The position numbers were made by a program, and so were the translations under genes. The notes beneath the pieces were generated by a model that did not search any database, had not been told where the DNA came from, and worked only from the letters and a program-made list of their open reading frames with translations. Shown here piece by piece: positions 19,673 to 29,966 of a DNA stretch of 64,000 nt. The DNA lies in contig DAIDAG010000068.1 of the NCBI GenBank assembly GCA_027310725.1, positions 1 through 64,000 on the forward strand. The letters are read 5' to 3'. The stretch's first letter is position 1. Every line of letters begins with the position of its first letter. This stretch comes from Sideroxydans sp. (GTDB lineage: Bacteria > Pseudomonadota > Gammaproteobacteria > Burkholderiales > Gallionellaceae).

Positions 19673-19704
19673 AATTCAAGTCAGACTATTAGTACTAGCC
19701 AGTA

Positions 19705-20967
19705 CTAGTACCAACCGAAAGACAGGCTGAGCGAATCCTCGTGCATGCTGATGTTCGCATTGCCACCACCCAATCCTGGGATAATGGTTCCGCTGACGGT
19801 CTGATTGAAGGCATGGATGTAGGCAAACGTCACTTCTTGCTTGTTTGCGAGTTTCCATGTGCTGCCCAGAGACAGGTGGTTTTGAACAACGCCTGGAGCC
19901 AATACGTTCAATAAAGTCTGGCTGCCCGGAATTTGCTGGTTGTTATGGTTATAACCGGCACGCAAAGTCAGCGTCGAGTCGTAAGCATAACTAACCCCGA
20001 GTTTGACTACCGTCATGTCTTGCCAGCCGAAACCAGGACCACCGGTCGCACCAAGCGGAAGACCAGTACCGCCAGCTGTAGTAGGCAAAGCCGTAAACGA
20101 GTTACCTACGGAGCCAACTCCACTGTAATTGATACGCTCGACATCGAAAGCTACCGTGGTCTGTTGGGTAGCTTTGACTGCTGCACCAAGACCATAGTTG
20201 GACGGTATATCGAAACTTCCTTGATCAGCAAACAGGCCTTTGTAATTGCTGAATTTGCTCATCTTGGTCTTGGTCTGGTAGGTAGCACCCAAGGTCACCA
20301 TGGGGCTAACTTCTCCAGTCCAGCCGATCCTTAATCCATAACCCGTCGATGTATCCGTTCCTTTATTGGTTACAAAACCTGGATTGCTGGAAAAGAATGC
20401 ATTATCGAAAGCCTGCAATCCGGTTGCGCTGAACATCTGATAGGCCAGGTTCAAGGAAACACCAACTGAGTTGTTTGCATTGATCTTCTGTGACCAGGTT
20501 GGCGCGATGAAGAGTTGTTCCAGATTGATACCTAACGGCCCCGTTCCTCCCAGGAAATTGGTATCGTACTGGGTGTTCATGCCGCCATTGCCAAATACCG
20601 AGACACCGACTGAAGTGTCAGCGCTGATCAATTTGTTATAGCCGAACGACGGAATATAGAACATGCTCCTGCCGTTTCCGTCAAAATTGCCATTCGTAAA
20701 ACCAGGATTTTGGGCACCACTTATTTCTGCGCTGCGAGTTGGCTTGAAAAAGATCAGTCCGACATCAACACGATCTCCGACCATCACCATACCGGCTGGA
20801 TTATTCGCAGCCGCAAGTGAATCCATGGGCAGCGCAATACTTGCTCCGCCCATACCTTCGTTTTGCGAGCCATAGCCGATTGGAAAATAACCATTGGTGG
20901 CATTCGCCAACGGCGATGCCACCATACCCAACGAAAACAATGAAGCTACGATCTTTTTGATTCTCAT
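19705..20967 (-). CDS. FadL/OMPP1/TodX-family outer membrane transporter
   Basis: Signal peptide ending ANATNGYFPIGYGSQNEGMGGASIALPMDSLAAANNPAGM; terminal aromatic LSFGWY. Confidence 0.9.
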   Translation of the reverse strand: MRIKKIVASLFSLGMVASPLANATNGYFPIGYGSQNEGMGGASIALPMDSLAAANNPAGMVMVGDRVDVGLIFFKPTRSAEISGAQNPGFTNGNFDGNGRSMFYIPSFGYNKLISADTSVGVSVFGNGGMNTQYDTNFLGGTGPLGINLEQLFIAPTWSQKINANNSVGVSLNLAYQMFSATGLQAFDNAFFSSNPGFVTNKGTDTSTGYGLRIGWTGEVSPMVTLGATYQTKTKMSKFSNYKGLFADQGSFDIPSNYGLGAAVKATQQTTVAFDVERINYSGVGSVGNSFTALPTTAGGTGLPLGATGGPGFGWQDMTVVKLGVSYAYDSTLTLRAGYNHNNQQIPGSQTLLNVLAPGVVQNHLSLGSTWKLANKQEVTFAYIHAFNQTVSGTIIPGLGGGNANISMHEDSLSLSFGWY

Positions 20968-21041
20968 GCTTCTCTCCCCTGATTGTGAAAATGCCCCTAT
21001 GGCATCTCAAGTTACAACACCCTGATACAACAAACCTCGTC

Positions 21042-21512
21042 TTATATGAACAGACAGATATCCGTGTCTCCGGCGAAGCCCATGAACGTGGCTGCACCGC
21101 CGTATTCGCACTGTTCGATGAACTCGCTCTTGTCGAATTCAAACAAATCGACGGTCATCTGGCAAGCAACGAATTTCACATCCGCTTCCAGGCAAAGGTC
21201 ACGCAATTCCTGCAGCGAAGCGACACCATGCTTCTTGAGCTTCTGCTTCATCATCATGGTCGCCATGGATTCCATGCCGGGCAGCATCTGCACCATCACC
21301 GGCATCGGTATCGGCATCGGCATCGCCGGGTTGGCGAGCGGGCTGATCATCACAGTCGACAGATCCTTGCGCAGCAATTGCAGGCCGTAGAAGGTAAAGA
21401 AAATCTGTACGTCATAACCCAATGCAGCGGCTGTCGAAGCCAGAATGAACGGCGGATACGCCATGTCCAGTGTGCCTTTGGTGGCGATGATCGCCATTTT
21501 TTTGGTAGCCAT
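21042..21512 (-). CDS. dsrE2: DsrE2-like membrane-associated sulfurtransferase
   Basis: DsrE-family N-terminus, PMPIPMP linker, VKFVACQMTVDLF; adjacent to tusA. Confidence 0.88.
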   Translation of the reverse strand: MATKKMAIIATKGTLDMAYPPFILASTAAALGYDVQIFFTFYGLQLLRKDLSTVMISPLANPAMPMPIPMPVMVQMLPGMESMATMMMKQKLKKHGVASLQELRDLCLEADVKFVACQMTVDLFEFDKSEFIEQCEYGGAATFMGFAGDTDICLFI

Positions 21513-21549
21513 TCTTGCCCCTTAATATGTTTGGTTGCAGGTGATTCGA

Positions 21550-21777
21550 TTACTTCTTCTTCATGTAAAACACGTATTCGCCATTGACTTCTTCCTGGCT
21601 CAATAGCGGGTTGCCAGTCTGCTCGGCAAATGCGGCCATATCTTTCACCGAACCGCAATCGGTCGAGATGACCTTGAGGACCTGATTGGAAGTCATGTCT
21701 GCAAGCGCCTTCTTGGTCTTCACGATGGGCAAGGGGCAAGACATACCGCGCGCGTTCAGTTCTTTATCAAAATTCAT
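21550..21777 (-). CDS. tusA: TusA sulfur carrier
   Basis: ARGMSCPLPIVKTKKAL CPxP motif; start chosen at MNFDKELN. Confidence 0.93.
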   Translation of the reverse strand: MNFDKELNARGMSCPLPIVKTKKALADMTSNQVLKVISTDCGSVKDMAAFAEQTGNPLLSQEEVNGEYVFYMKKK

Positions 21778-21879
21778 TATTTCTTCTCCCACGAGTGAAT
21801 TAAAACTACTACCGAAAAAAGTGCGTCGCCGCACATAACTTGAGTTGCATTATAGGGATAAGCAACCCTACAACGTCCA

Positions 21880-21918
21880 TAGCCACCAAGGGTAAAATAC
21901 GATAGCTCTTTAGGGTTA
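21880..21918. promoter_or_regulatory. two candidate 7-2-7 operator sites upstream of tusA (TAGCCAC-CA-AGGGTAA; TAACCCT-AA-AGAGCTA on the minus strand at 21903-21918)
   Basis: Read directly; about 125 bp upstream of the tusA start. Confidence 0.5.
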
Positions 21919-22097
21919 TCTTTAAGCATCTGCTTATATATGGTCCCGCCGGCGACAACAATCGTACTCCCAATCTTAAACTACTCCCAGCATCAGGAAT
22001 ATCGCACGGCCCAGTCGGTATCTTGCCTACCCGCGCGAAAAGCGCGCGTGTGAGTCAATAGAGTTCAATATCTACGGCTCAAATGAAATACACGGCT

Positions 22098-23795
22098 TCA
22101 ATGGAATTCAGTCTGCCGGTCCAGACGCAGGCAGATTTCATCGATCGCCATCCTGTCGGTCGCAAAAATGTTTTCCGCGCTGATTTTATCGGTCAGACCC
22201 GTTCTATCCATCACGTCGGATACTTGCTTCTTTAACCCGCTGAACGTCAGCTTGATCCCGCTCTTCTGGAAACGCTCAAGCAGATTGCGCAGCATCTCGA
22301 TACCAGATGCATCGATCTCGTTGATGCCGCTCGATTGGACGAGAATGCATTCCATCTCCGGGTTCTCCCGTTCCAGCTTCAGCAGCGCATCTTCAAAATA
22401 CGAGACGTTCACGAAACGCAATGCGCCGTCAAAACGGATCGCTCCCAGCTTCGGGTGCAACGGAGGCAGGTTGTGGCGTACGGCATCGCGCAGGGTGGTG
22501 TCGCTATGCAGACCCAGCACGGCTATCCTTGGACGCATCATGCGATAGAGCAACAGCGAGAGAGACAGGATGATGCCGGTGAGGATACCGTTTTGTATAT
22601 TCGGCGCAAAAGCCAGGGTCGCTGTAAAAGTGACAATCGCGGCAATGCCATCATCCCGGCTTGCCCTCCACGCGTTCCTGACGGACTGGAAATTGATGAG
22701 ATTGATGACTGCCATCATGATGATGGCGGCAAGAACCGGCTTAGGCAGATGGAAAAGCAAAGACGTAAAGAAGAGTAATGTGAGAAGCACGAAAACTGCA
22801 GAGATGATGGATGACAATGGCGTCCTGGCATCCGATGCGAGGTTGAGCGCCGATCGGGAGAATGAGCCGCTCACCGGCATCGATTGGCAAAATGCAGCCG
22901 CCACCTTGGCCAGCCCCTGCCCGATCAGTTCCTTGTTCTCATCCCAGGGTTGGCGGGTCTTGATGGCGATCACCTTGCAGCTCGACATGGCTTCCATGAA
23001 ACTGATCAGGGCAATCACGAAACTGGCGGGCAAGAGCGCGACAGTCGCGTGCCAATCCAAAGGCGGAAGGCTCAGGGTCGGCAGGCCTTGTGGCACGACC
23101 CCGACTACCCTGCCCCCCAAATTGGCATAGTCGATCACATAGCTGATCCAGGTCAGTGAAGCAACCGTCATCAACACGCCGGGCAGCTTGGGTGCAAATC
23201 TCTTGAAGCCAAGCAGCATGAAGATGGCGGATATGCCGAACCCGATCGAAAGCGCATGTGCGGTATCTATATGCATCAGCACCCGGCTAATATCGAGCAA
23301 AAAATGTTCCGACTGCGCGGCCGGGATGCCCAATAAAGTCGGCAATTGCGACAGCCCGATAATGATTGCCGCGGCATTGATAAATCCCATCAGCACCGGA
23401 TTGGACAAAAAATTGAGCAGAACGCCTACCCGAAACAGTCCGAACGCAATTTGAAACAAGCCGGAAACCAACGCCAATAAAATTGCATAGGAGTAGAACA
23501 GCTCACTGCCATGTCCTGCCAGCGGCGCGATACTGGCTGCTGTCAGCAGGGATGTCATTGCAACAGGACCGGTCGACAATTGATTGGACGAACCGAACAA
23601 GGCGCCAATCACCGTTGGAATCAATGCAGCATACAAGCCGTAATAAGCCGGAACTCCCGCAAGTTGTGCATAGGCCAATGACTGTGGGATCGCAACCAGG
23701 GAGACCGTGATGCCGGCAACCAGATCGGCCTTAAGAGTGCCGGCCCGCATGTCAAAACGCCCAACAAAATTGCGCCAAATTGCCTGCGGGTTCAT
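22098..23795 (-). CDS. SulP-family sulfate/anion permease with STAS domain
   Basis: SulP signature PQSLAYAQLAGVPAYYGLYAALIP; C-terminal STAS SSGINEIDASGIEML. Confidence 0.95.
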   Translation of the reverse strand: MNPQAIWRNFVGRFDMRAGTLKADLVAGITVSLVAIPQSLAYAQLAGVPAYYGLYAALIPTVIGALFGSSNQLSTGPVAMTSLLTAASIAPLAGHGSELFYSYAILLALVSGLFQIAFGLFRVGVLLNFLSNPVLMGFINAAAIIIGLSQLPTLLGIPAAQSEHFLLDISRVLMHIDTAHALSIGFGISAIFMLLGFKRFAPKLPGVLMTVASLTWISYVIDYANLGGRVVGVVPQGLPTLSLPPLDWHATVALLPASFVIALISFMEAMSSCKVIAIKTRQPWDENKELIGQGLAKVAAAFCQSMPVSGSFSRSALNLASDARTPLSSIISAVFVLLTLLFFTSLLFHLPKPVLAAIIMMAVINLINFQSVRNAWRASRDDGIAAIVTFTATLAFAPNIQNGILTGIILSLSLLLYRMMRPRIAVLGLHSDTTLRDAVRHNLPPLHPKLGAIRFDGALRFVNVSYFEDALLKLERENPEMECILVQSSGINEIDASGIEMLRNLLERFQKSGIKLTFSGLKKQVSDVMDRTGLTDKISAENIFATDRMAIDEICLRLDRQTEFH

Positions 23796-23811
23796 TGTTC
23801 CATCTCCACGT

Positions 23812-24783
23812 TCAACCTATGGTTTGATAGTAAAGATTTTGCGGGTGATTGGCTTGCGCGAAGAAGAACCAGCGCTCGGCAAGGAGTCCGATGTACTGCA
23901 GCGCAAACGCGAGACCGAGAAGCGATGGAGTAAATATGCCCAGTGCCAGCAAAAGCAGCGGCATCACAAAAGCCAGAAGCAGAAAGGCCGGTTTGATCGT
24001 ACGCAGGAATGCCGGACTCTTGCCATGGAAGAATTCGCGGGTATTGAACGAGCCCCCCATGGCGCCCATCGAGCGTTGCACGATGTGCGGATGCTTTACG
24101 CCGATGGCAGTCTGCATCGTGGATTTCGGTTTGAGGCGCGCGTTGCGTATCAAGGATGCGATGCGTCCGACGAATGCAAGCAAAGTGATGATAATCGCCC
24201 AGCCAACGAAGAAATAGGTCTGTGACGGTGCTGCCAATGCCGCATAAAAAGCCGCCAGTATGAAACCGGAAGATCCTCCCATCAGGATATAGTTGATGAC
24301 CGTCAGCGGAGAGTACCATTCGCGGAGAAAGCGCAGGCAGGCGTAGACCATACCGGTACAGACGAACAGCACGAACGCCAGAAATGTACCGATGTAGCCT
24401 ATCACGACTGACAGATCGATAAGCAGGCCGCTCGGCAAGGTCACCACTTCGGGTCGCAATCCGGCCAGGTGAGAGACGCCATAAGCGAATATCGCCCCCA
24501 TGAATATCGGCAATGCAATCACTTCACGCGACAGCCAGGAGGTACGCCATTGCGACGCTGCGCGCCATGCACGCTCCGGCCTACCAAGGTGAAAGAACGA
24601 AGCGATCAACCCTCCTCCCAGAAGCAGCAGCGCAATGGCGCTTCCATAACCATAGAAGGCATCCGACTGCATCGGCAGAAGGCCGAACAGGGCATAAGAT
24701 TGATGTGTGAACAGCGCTAGGAACAAGCCTTGCCCGGCACCGAGCAAGGTCGTCAAAAAAATCACGGAAAAAGCAGGTTTCAT
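23812..24783 (-). CDS. soeC: DmsC/NrfD-like membrane anchor, SoeC
   Basis: DmsC-like multi-TM protein following the iron-sulfur and molybdopterin subunits. Confidence 0.88.
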   Translation of the reverse strand: MKPAFSVIFLTTLLGAGQGLFLALFTHQSYALFGLLPMQSDAFYGYGSAIALLLLGGGLIASFFHLGRPERAWRAASQWRTSWLSREVIALPIFMGAIFAYGVSHLAGLRPEVVTLPSGLLIDLSVVIGYIGTFLAFVLFVCTGMVYACLRFLREWYSPLTVINYILMGGSSGFILAAFYAALAAPSQTYFFVGWAIIITLLAFVGRIASLIRNARLKPKSTMQTAIGVKHPHIVQRSMGAMGGSFNTREFFHGKSPAFLRTIKPAFLLLAFVMPLLLLALGIFTPSLLGLAFALQYIGLLAERWFFFAQANHPQNLYYQTIG

Positions 24784-24792
24784 AATTCCTCG

Positions 24793-25524
24793 TTACCAGG
24801 CAGAAGCATCGTCCATTGACGGCGCACCCTTTGCAGGTTTGGGCAGTTGGCCGTCCACTTTGAGCGGATTGTCCGCACGTTCCAGCTCGTCCATGTGTAT
24901 CTTGAGCTTGGTCTTGCGGCGCGGCAAATAATGATTGGCGGGATGCGTACCCCACTCCGGCATCAGCGGATAGCCGCCGTCCTCGCGTATCGCTTGCGAT
25001 ATCTCGGATTCGGGATCGTGGATATCGCCGAACAGACGTGCACTGGTCGGACACGCTTTCACGCAGGACGGTTTGCGGTCGATCTCGGCCAGCGACTCGT
25101 CGTAGATGCGATCCACACACAAGGTGCATTTTTTCATCACCTTCTCTTTTTCATCGAATTCACGAGCGCCGTACGGGCAGGCCCAGGTGCAATACTTGCA
25201 GCCGATGCACTTGTCGTAATCCACCAGTACGATGCCATCCTCCTTGCGCTTGTATGACGCACCGGTCGGGCACACCGGCACACAGGGCGGATCTTCGCAA
25301 TGCAGGCAGGATTTTGGGAAATGCAACGTCTCGCTGTTCGGATATTCGCCGATCTCGAAAGTCTGCACGCGATTGAAGAACGTGCCGGTCGGATCGGCGC
25401 CATAAGGGTTCTCGTCGCACAACGGTCCGGCCGAACCGGAGGTGTTCCATTCCTTGCAACTGGTCACGCAGGCATGACAACCGACGCAGACGTTAAGGTC
25501 GATCACAAGTGCCAATTGGGTCAT
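24793..25524 (-). CDS. soeB: iron-sulfur subunit of sulfite:quinone oxidoreductase, SoeB
   Basis: CVGCHACVTSCKEWN, CLHCEDPPCVPVCPTGA, CIGCKYCTWACPYGARE. Confidence 0.92.
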   Translation of the reverse strand: MTQLALVIDLNVCVGCHACVTSCKEWNTSGSAGPLCDENPYGADPTGTFFNRVQTFEIGEYPNSETLHFPKSCLHCEDPPCVPVCPTGASYKRKEDGIVLVDYDKCIGCKYCTWACPYGAREFDEKEKVMKKCTLCVDRIYDESLAEIDRKPSCVKACPTSARLFGDIHDPESEISQAIREDGGYPLMPEWGTHPANHYLPRRKTKLKIHMDELERADNPLKVDGQLPKPAKGAPSMDDASAW

Positions 25525-28436
25525 TTTGCACCGCCCTTCTTTTTGCCGCCGCCGAAATAGGCCAGCAAGCTCGGATGTACTTTCATGCCGGGATATTTTT
25601 TCATGGGTTCGAATTGCGGCGAGGTCTGTTCTGGCTCGCCCTCTTCCGCCTTGTAGATGCGTACACGCACGTCGTACCAGGCTGCCTGCCCGGTGACCGG
25701 GTCGGAGTTGGAAAAGCGCTTGCCGCTCGCTTCCGGCGGCAGTTCTTCCGAGATGACGTGATTAAGCAGGAAGCCCTGCTGCGATTCGTTAGCATCGGGA
25801 GACAGATTCCACGCACCGGCTGCCTTGCCAATGGCATTCCAGGTCCACACGGTACCGGGTTCCACAGACTCGCTATAGCGTGCCATGCAGCGTACCTTGC
25901 CCCATTGCGATTCGACCCATATCCAATCGCCGTCTGCGATACCCGCATCCTTTGCCGTCTTGGAATTGGCATACAGGTAATTGTGCGCGTGGATCTGGCG
26001 CAACCAGGCATTCTGCGAATCCCAAGAGTGGTACATCGCCATCGGTCGTTGCGTCAGCGCCGACAGCGGATATTTGCGCTTGTCGCAGGTCTGGGTTTCC
26101 AGCGGCTCGTAATAGAACGGCAGCGGATCGAAGAAGGTCTCGATACGTTTGGCCAGATGCGCCGGAGGTTGACGTGTAATGCTCTTGCCCTGTGCAGCGA
26201 GGCGGAATTTTTGCAGCACCTCAGAATACAGATGGATCAGGATCGGTTCGGCATAGCGCGTAATGCCGCTGCGCTGCGACCATTCGAGATATCCCTTGTT
26301 CCAGTTGCGCATGTACTGGTAGGAGCGCGGCAATACATGGTGATGCACGCAATCGTTTTTGGCGTACATCTCCCACTGGTTTGGATTCGGCTCGCCGCGG
26401 ATTGATTTCTCCCCGCCCTTGCCGCGCCATCCCATAAGGAAACCGATGCCGGAACCCGGCGCCGTTTCCCAGTTGACGATGAAGTCGGGATAGTCGCGAT
26501 ATTTGCGTTGACCTTCCTTGGTGACAAAGGCCGGCAGTTTGAGACGCGTGCCGAGTTCGATCAGCACTTCCTGGAACGGCTTACATTCACCCGTCGGGGG
26601 CAGCACCGGAATACGCACCGAATCCACCGGACCGTCAAATTCGGAAATCGGGCGATCGAGCATGGACATCACGTCATGGCGCTCGAGATAAGTCGTATCC
26701 GGCAGGATCAGATCAGCAAACGCGGTCGTTTCCGAATGGAAGGCATCGCATACCACGATGAACGGGATCTTGTATTCACCATCTTCTTCCTTGTCGACGA
26801 GCATCTTGCGCACTTCGCCGGTATTCATGCTCGAATTCCAGGCCATGTTCGCCATGAACAGCATCAGCGTATCGATCTTGTACGGGTCGCCGCGCCAGGC
26901 ATTGGTGATGGCGTTATGCATCATCCCGTGTACAGACAGCGGATATTCCCAGGAAAATGCCTTGTCGAGACGCACCGGACTGCCGTCGGCATTGACGAAC
27001 AGGTCGTCCGGGTCGGATGGCCAGCCCAGCGCCATACCGTCCAGCGGCGTATTCGGTTGCACTGCACGCGGATCGTTCGGCGTACGTGCACAGGGTGGAA
27101 TCGGGCGCGGAAACGGAGTCTTGTGGCGGAAACCACCCGGACGATCGATGGTGCCCAAAAGTGTCATCAGGATTGACAGCGCACGTATGGTGTGGAATCC
27201 GTTGGAGTGCGCCGCCAGACCGCGCATGGCGTGGAACGACACCGGATTGCCGGTGACTGTGTCGTGCTCTTTGCCCCATGAATCGGTCCAGGCAATGGGT
27301 AGTTCGATCTTCTGGTCGCGTGCCGTGATACCCATCTCATGCGCCAGACGGCGAATGGTTTCGGCGGAAATGCCGGTAATCTGCTCCGCCCACTCCGGCG
27401 TGTAATCTTTCACGCGTTCCTGTAGCAATTGGAATGCGGGCTTGACCGGCGTGCCGTCCGCCAGCTTGAATTCGCCGAACAGGTAAGGATCGGCACCTTC
27501 AGTATGGGTAACGACTGCTTTTTCAGTATTGCGATCCCACCACAGCTTGTTCTGCGGGTCGTAGCAGCCCTCTTCCTGCGGTACTTCCGTACGCACGAAC
27601 ATGCCGAACTCGTCATGCGCGGCATCGAGATTCACCAGCTGCCCGGAATTGGTATAACGCACCAGAAAGTCGCGGTCGTACAAACCGAGCGCAATGATCT
27701 CGTGGATCAGTGCGAGCATCAGCGCTCCGTCGGTACCGGGACGGATCGGCACCCATTCGTCGGCAATGGCTGAATAGCCGGTACGCACCGGATTGATGGA
27801 AATAAAGCGGCCGCCCTCGCGCTTGAACTTCGACAGCGCGATCTTCATGGGGTTGGAGTGATGGTCTTCCGCCGTACCTATCATGATGAACAGCTTGGAG
27901 CGCTCCAGATCGGGCCCGCCGAATTCCCAGAACGAACCTCCGATGGTATAGATCATGCCGGCTGCCATGTTGACGGAACAGAAGCCACCGTGCGCAGCAT
28001 AATTGGGTGTGCCGAACTGGCGCGCAAACAAACCTGTCAGCGCCTGCATTTGGTCGCGTCCGGTAAACAGTGCGAACTTCTTCGGGTCGGTCGCGCGTAT
28101 CTTGCCCAGGCGCTCGCCGAGAATGGAGAAAGTCTCTTCCCAACTGATCTCCTCGAAATCGCCTGCGCCACGTTCCGAACCCGGTTTGCGGCGCAAGGGC
28201 TTGGTCAGCCGTGCCGGCGAATACTGCTTCATGATGCCGGACGAACCCTTGGCACAAATCACGCCATTATTAAGCGGATGGTCCGGATTGCCGTCGATGT
28301 AGCGCACTTCACCGTTGCGCAAATGCACACGAATGCCACAACGGCAGGCACACATATAGCAAGTAGTATTGCGAACTTCGATTTTTGCATCCGCAACTGG
28401 CGGTGCAAGCGGGTCGTGCAATGGAGTCGATGACAT
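25521..28436 (-). CDS. soeA: molybdopterin subunit of sulfite:quinone oxidoreductase, SoeA
   Basis: CYMCACRCGIRVHLRNG Fe-S motif, molybdopterin oxidoreductase domains, soeABC order, sulfur-oxidation context. Confidence 0.9.
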   Translation of the reverse strand: MSSTPLHDPLAPPVADAKIEVRNTTCYMCACRCGIRVHLRNGEVRYIDGNPDHPLNNGVICAKGSSGIMKQYSPARLTKPLRRKPGSERGAGDFEEISWEETFSILGERLGKIRATDPKKFALFTGRDQMQALTGLFARQFGTPNYAAHGGFCSVNMAAGMIYTIGGSFWEFGGPDLERSKLFIMIGTAEDHHSNPMKIALSKFKREGGRFISINPVRTGYSAIADEWVPIRPGTDGALMLALIHEIIALGLYDRDFLVRYTNSGQLVNLDAAHDEFGMFVRTEVPQEEGCYDPQNKLWWDRNTEKAVVTHTEGADPYLFGEFKLADGTPVKPAFQLLQERVKDYTPEWAEQITGISAETIRRLAHEMGITARDQKIELPIAWTDSWGKEHDTVTGNPVSFHAMRGLAAHSNGFHTIRALSILMTLLGTIDRPGGFRHKTPFPRPIPPCARTPNDPRAVQPNTPLDGMALGWPSDPDDLFVNADGSPVRLDKAFSWEYPLSVHGMMHNAITNAWRGDPYKIDTLMLFMANMAWNSSMNTGEVRKMLVDKEEDGEYKIPFIVVCDAFHSETTAFADLILPDTTYLERHDVMSMLDRPISEFDGPVDSVRIPVLPPTGECKPFQEVLIELGTRLKLPAFVTKEGQRKYRDYPDFIVNWETAPGSGIGFLMGWRGKGGEKSIRGEPNPNQWEMYAKNDCVHHHVLPRSYQYMRNWNKGYLEWSQRSGITRYAEPILIHLYSEVLQKFRLAAQGKSITRQPPAHLAKRIETFFDPLPFYYEPLETQTCDKRKYPLSALTQRPMAMYHSWDSQNAWLRQIHAHNYLYANSKTAKDAGIADGDWIWVESQWGKVRCMARYSESVEPGTVWTWNAIGKAAGAWNLSPDANESQQGFLLNHVISEELPPEASGKRFSNSDPVTGQAAWYDVRVRIYKAEEGEPEQTSPQFEPMKKYPGMKVHPSLLAYFGGGKKKGGAK

Positions 28437-28562
28437 GGGCAGTTGGCTGAATTAATAGTTATAGAGGCAATGCCGCCTCACCAAAATAGTCGGCTTTATC
28501 AGGGTCGCAAGTATGCGTATCCCTTGCCAGTACTGCCATAGCTGTGATGAGGGATTAAAGCA

Positions 28563-28603
28563 TAACCCATAAGGGGGGTGCGCCCCTCAACCCATGAGAG
28601 CTA
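28563..28603. promoter_or_regulatory. two candidate 7-2-7 operator sites between soeA and sat (TAACCCA-TA-AGGGGGG; CAACCCA-TG-AGAGCTA)
   Basis: Read directly in the divergent intergenic region. Confidence 0.55.
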
Positions 28604-28689
28604 TCGCGGACAGGATGAGCTTGCTCTAGTGTGCGGTACCTGAGAAATCATAAGTACCTGACTAGATTACTAGATTATAGGAGACGCAT

Positions 28690-29904
28690 ATGGCATTGGT
28701 AAACCCGCATGGTGGAGGCGAACTCAATCCCTTGTTGCTGGATGGCCCCAGCCATAAGACGGAACTCGAGAAAGCCAAGAAGCTGACTCAAGTCAAAGTC
28801 AGTTCGCGCGAAAAGGGCGATATCATCATGCTCGGCATCGGTGGCTTCACCCCATTGAACGGTTTCATGACCCATGCCGACTGGCAAGGTGTCTGCGACG
28901 GCATGACCATGACCAACGGCCTGTTCTGGCCCATCCCCATCACCCTCTCCACCGACAAATCCACTGCCGACGCCATCCCTACTGGAAACGAGATCGCGCT
29001 CATCGACCCCGAAGACGGCAGCATTCTTGCCACGATGAAAGTCACCGAAAAGTACACCATCGACAAAGGGCACGAATGCGCCACTGTGTTCGGTACCACC
29101 GACATCGAACACCCCGGGGTGAAGATGGTCATGGAACAAGGCGACGTAAATCTTGCCGGTCCGGTAAAGGTGTTGTCGCAGGGCGGCTTTCCGGAGAAAT
29201 ACGGCACGTTGTTCATGACGCCGAAAGAGACGCGCGCACTCTTCAACGAATTGGGGTGGAGCAAAGTTGCAGCGTTCCAGACCCGCAACCCGATGCACCG
29301 TTCGCACGAATATCTGGCCAAGGTCGCCATCGAAGTTTGCGACGGAGTGCTTATCCATTCGCTGCTCGGCAACCTCAAACCCGGAGACATCCCGGCCGAA
29401 GTGCGTACCCATGCCATCATGGCGCTGACCAAACATTATTTTGTCGCCAAGACCATCGCCCAGGCAGGTTATCCGCTCGACATGCGTTACGCCGGTCCGC
29501 GGGAAGCCCTGTTGCATGCGCTGTTCCGCCAGAACTACGGCTGCTCGCACCTCATCGTCGGGCGCGATCATGCCGGGGTCGGCAGCTATTATGGCCCGTT
29601 CGACGCGCATCACATTTTCGACAAGATTCCCAAGGGCTCGCTCGAAACACAAGCGCTCAAGATCGACTGGACTTTCTGGTGCTACAAGTGCGGCGGCATG
29701 GCCTCCGCGCGTACCTGCCCGCACGACGATAAAGAACGTCTACTGCTCTCGGGTACCAAGTTGCGCAAGATGCTTTCCGAAGGATCCGATGTACCACCGG
29801 AATTCAGCCGTCCCGAAGTGCTGGAGATATTGCGCAAGTACTATGCGGGGCTGCAAGAGCATGAGAAGGTAGAAGTAAAACTGACTGGGCATTCCGCGAA
29901 GTAA
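28690..29904 (+). CDS. sat: sulfate adenylyltransferase
   Basis: [14 protein letters not shown] and [20 protein letters not shown] motifs. Confidence 0.97.
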   Translation: MALVNPHGGGELNPLLLDGPSHKTELEKAKKLTQVKVSSREKGDIIMLGIGGFTPLNGFMTHADWQGVCDGMTMTNGLFWPIPITLSTDKSTADAIPTGNEIALIDPEDGSILATMKVTEKYTIDKGHECATVFGTTDIEHPGVKMVMEQGDVNLAGPVKVLSQGGFPEKYGTLFMTPKETRALFNELGWSKVAAFQTRNPMHRSHEYLAKVAIEVCDGVLIHSLLGNLKPGDIPAEVRTHAIMALTKHYFVAKTIAQAGYPLDMRYAGPREALLHALFRQNYGCSHLIVGRDHAGVGSYYGPFDAHHIFDKIPKGSLETQALKIDWTFWCYKCGGMASARTCPHDDKERLLLSGTKLRKMLSEGSDVPPEFSRPEVLEILRKYYAGLQEHEKVEVKLTGHSAK

Positions 29905-29966
29905 GGCCAGCGGATATTCCGGTTATGTAGGATGGTCATTCGTCTGCAATTTTTGAGGAGAAACTA

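Noticed and set aside
21240-21360. Methionine/proline-rich segment (PAMPMPIPMPVMVQMLPGMESMATMMM) in the DsrE2-like protein as a novel metal-binding insert
   Set aside because: As far as I recall this is a normal feature of DsrE2-type proteins rather than an anomaly of this copy.
22036-22052. CGCGCGAAAAGCGCGCG hairpin as terminator
   Set aside because: No adjacent T-run on either strand and the flanking gene arrangement does not require it; not called.
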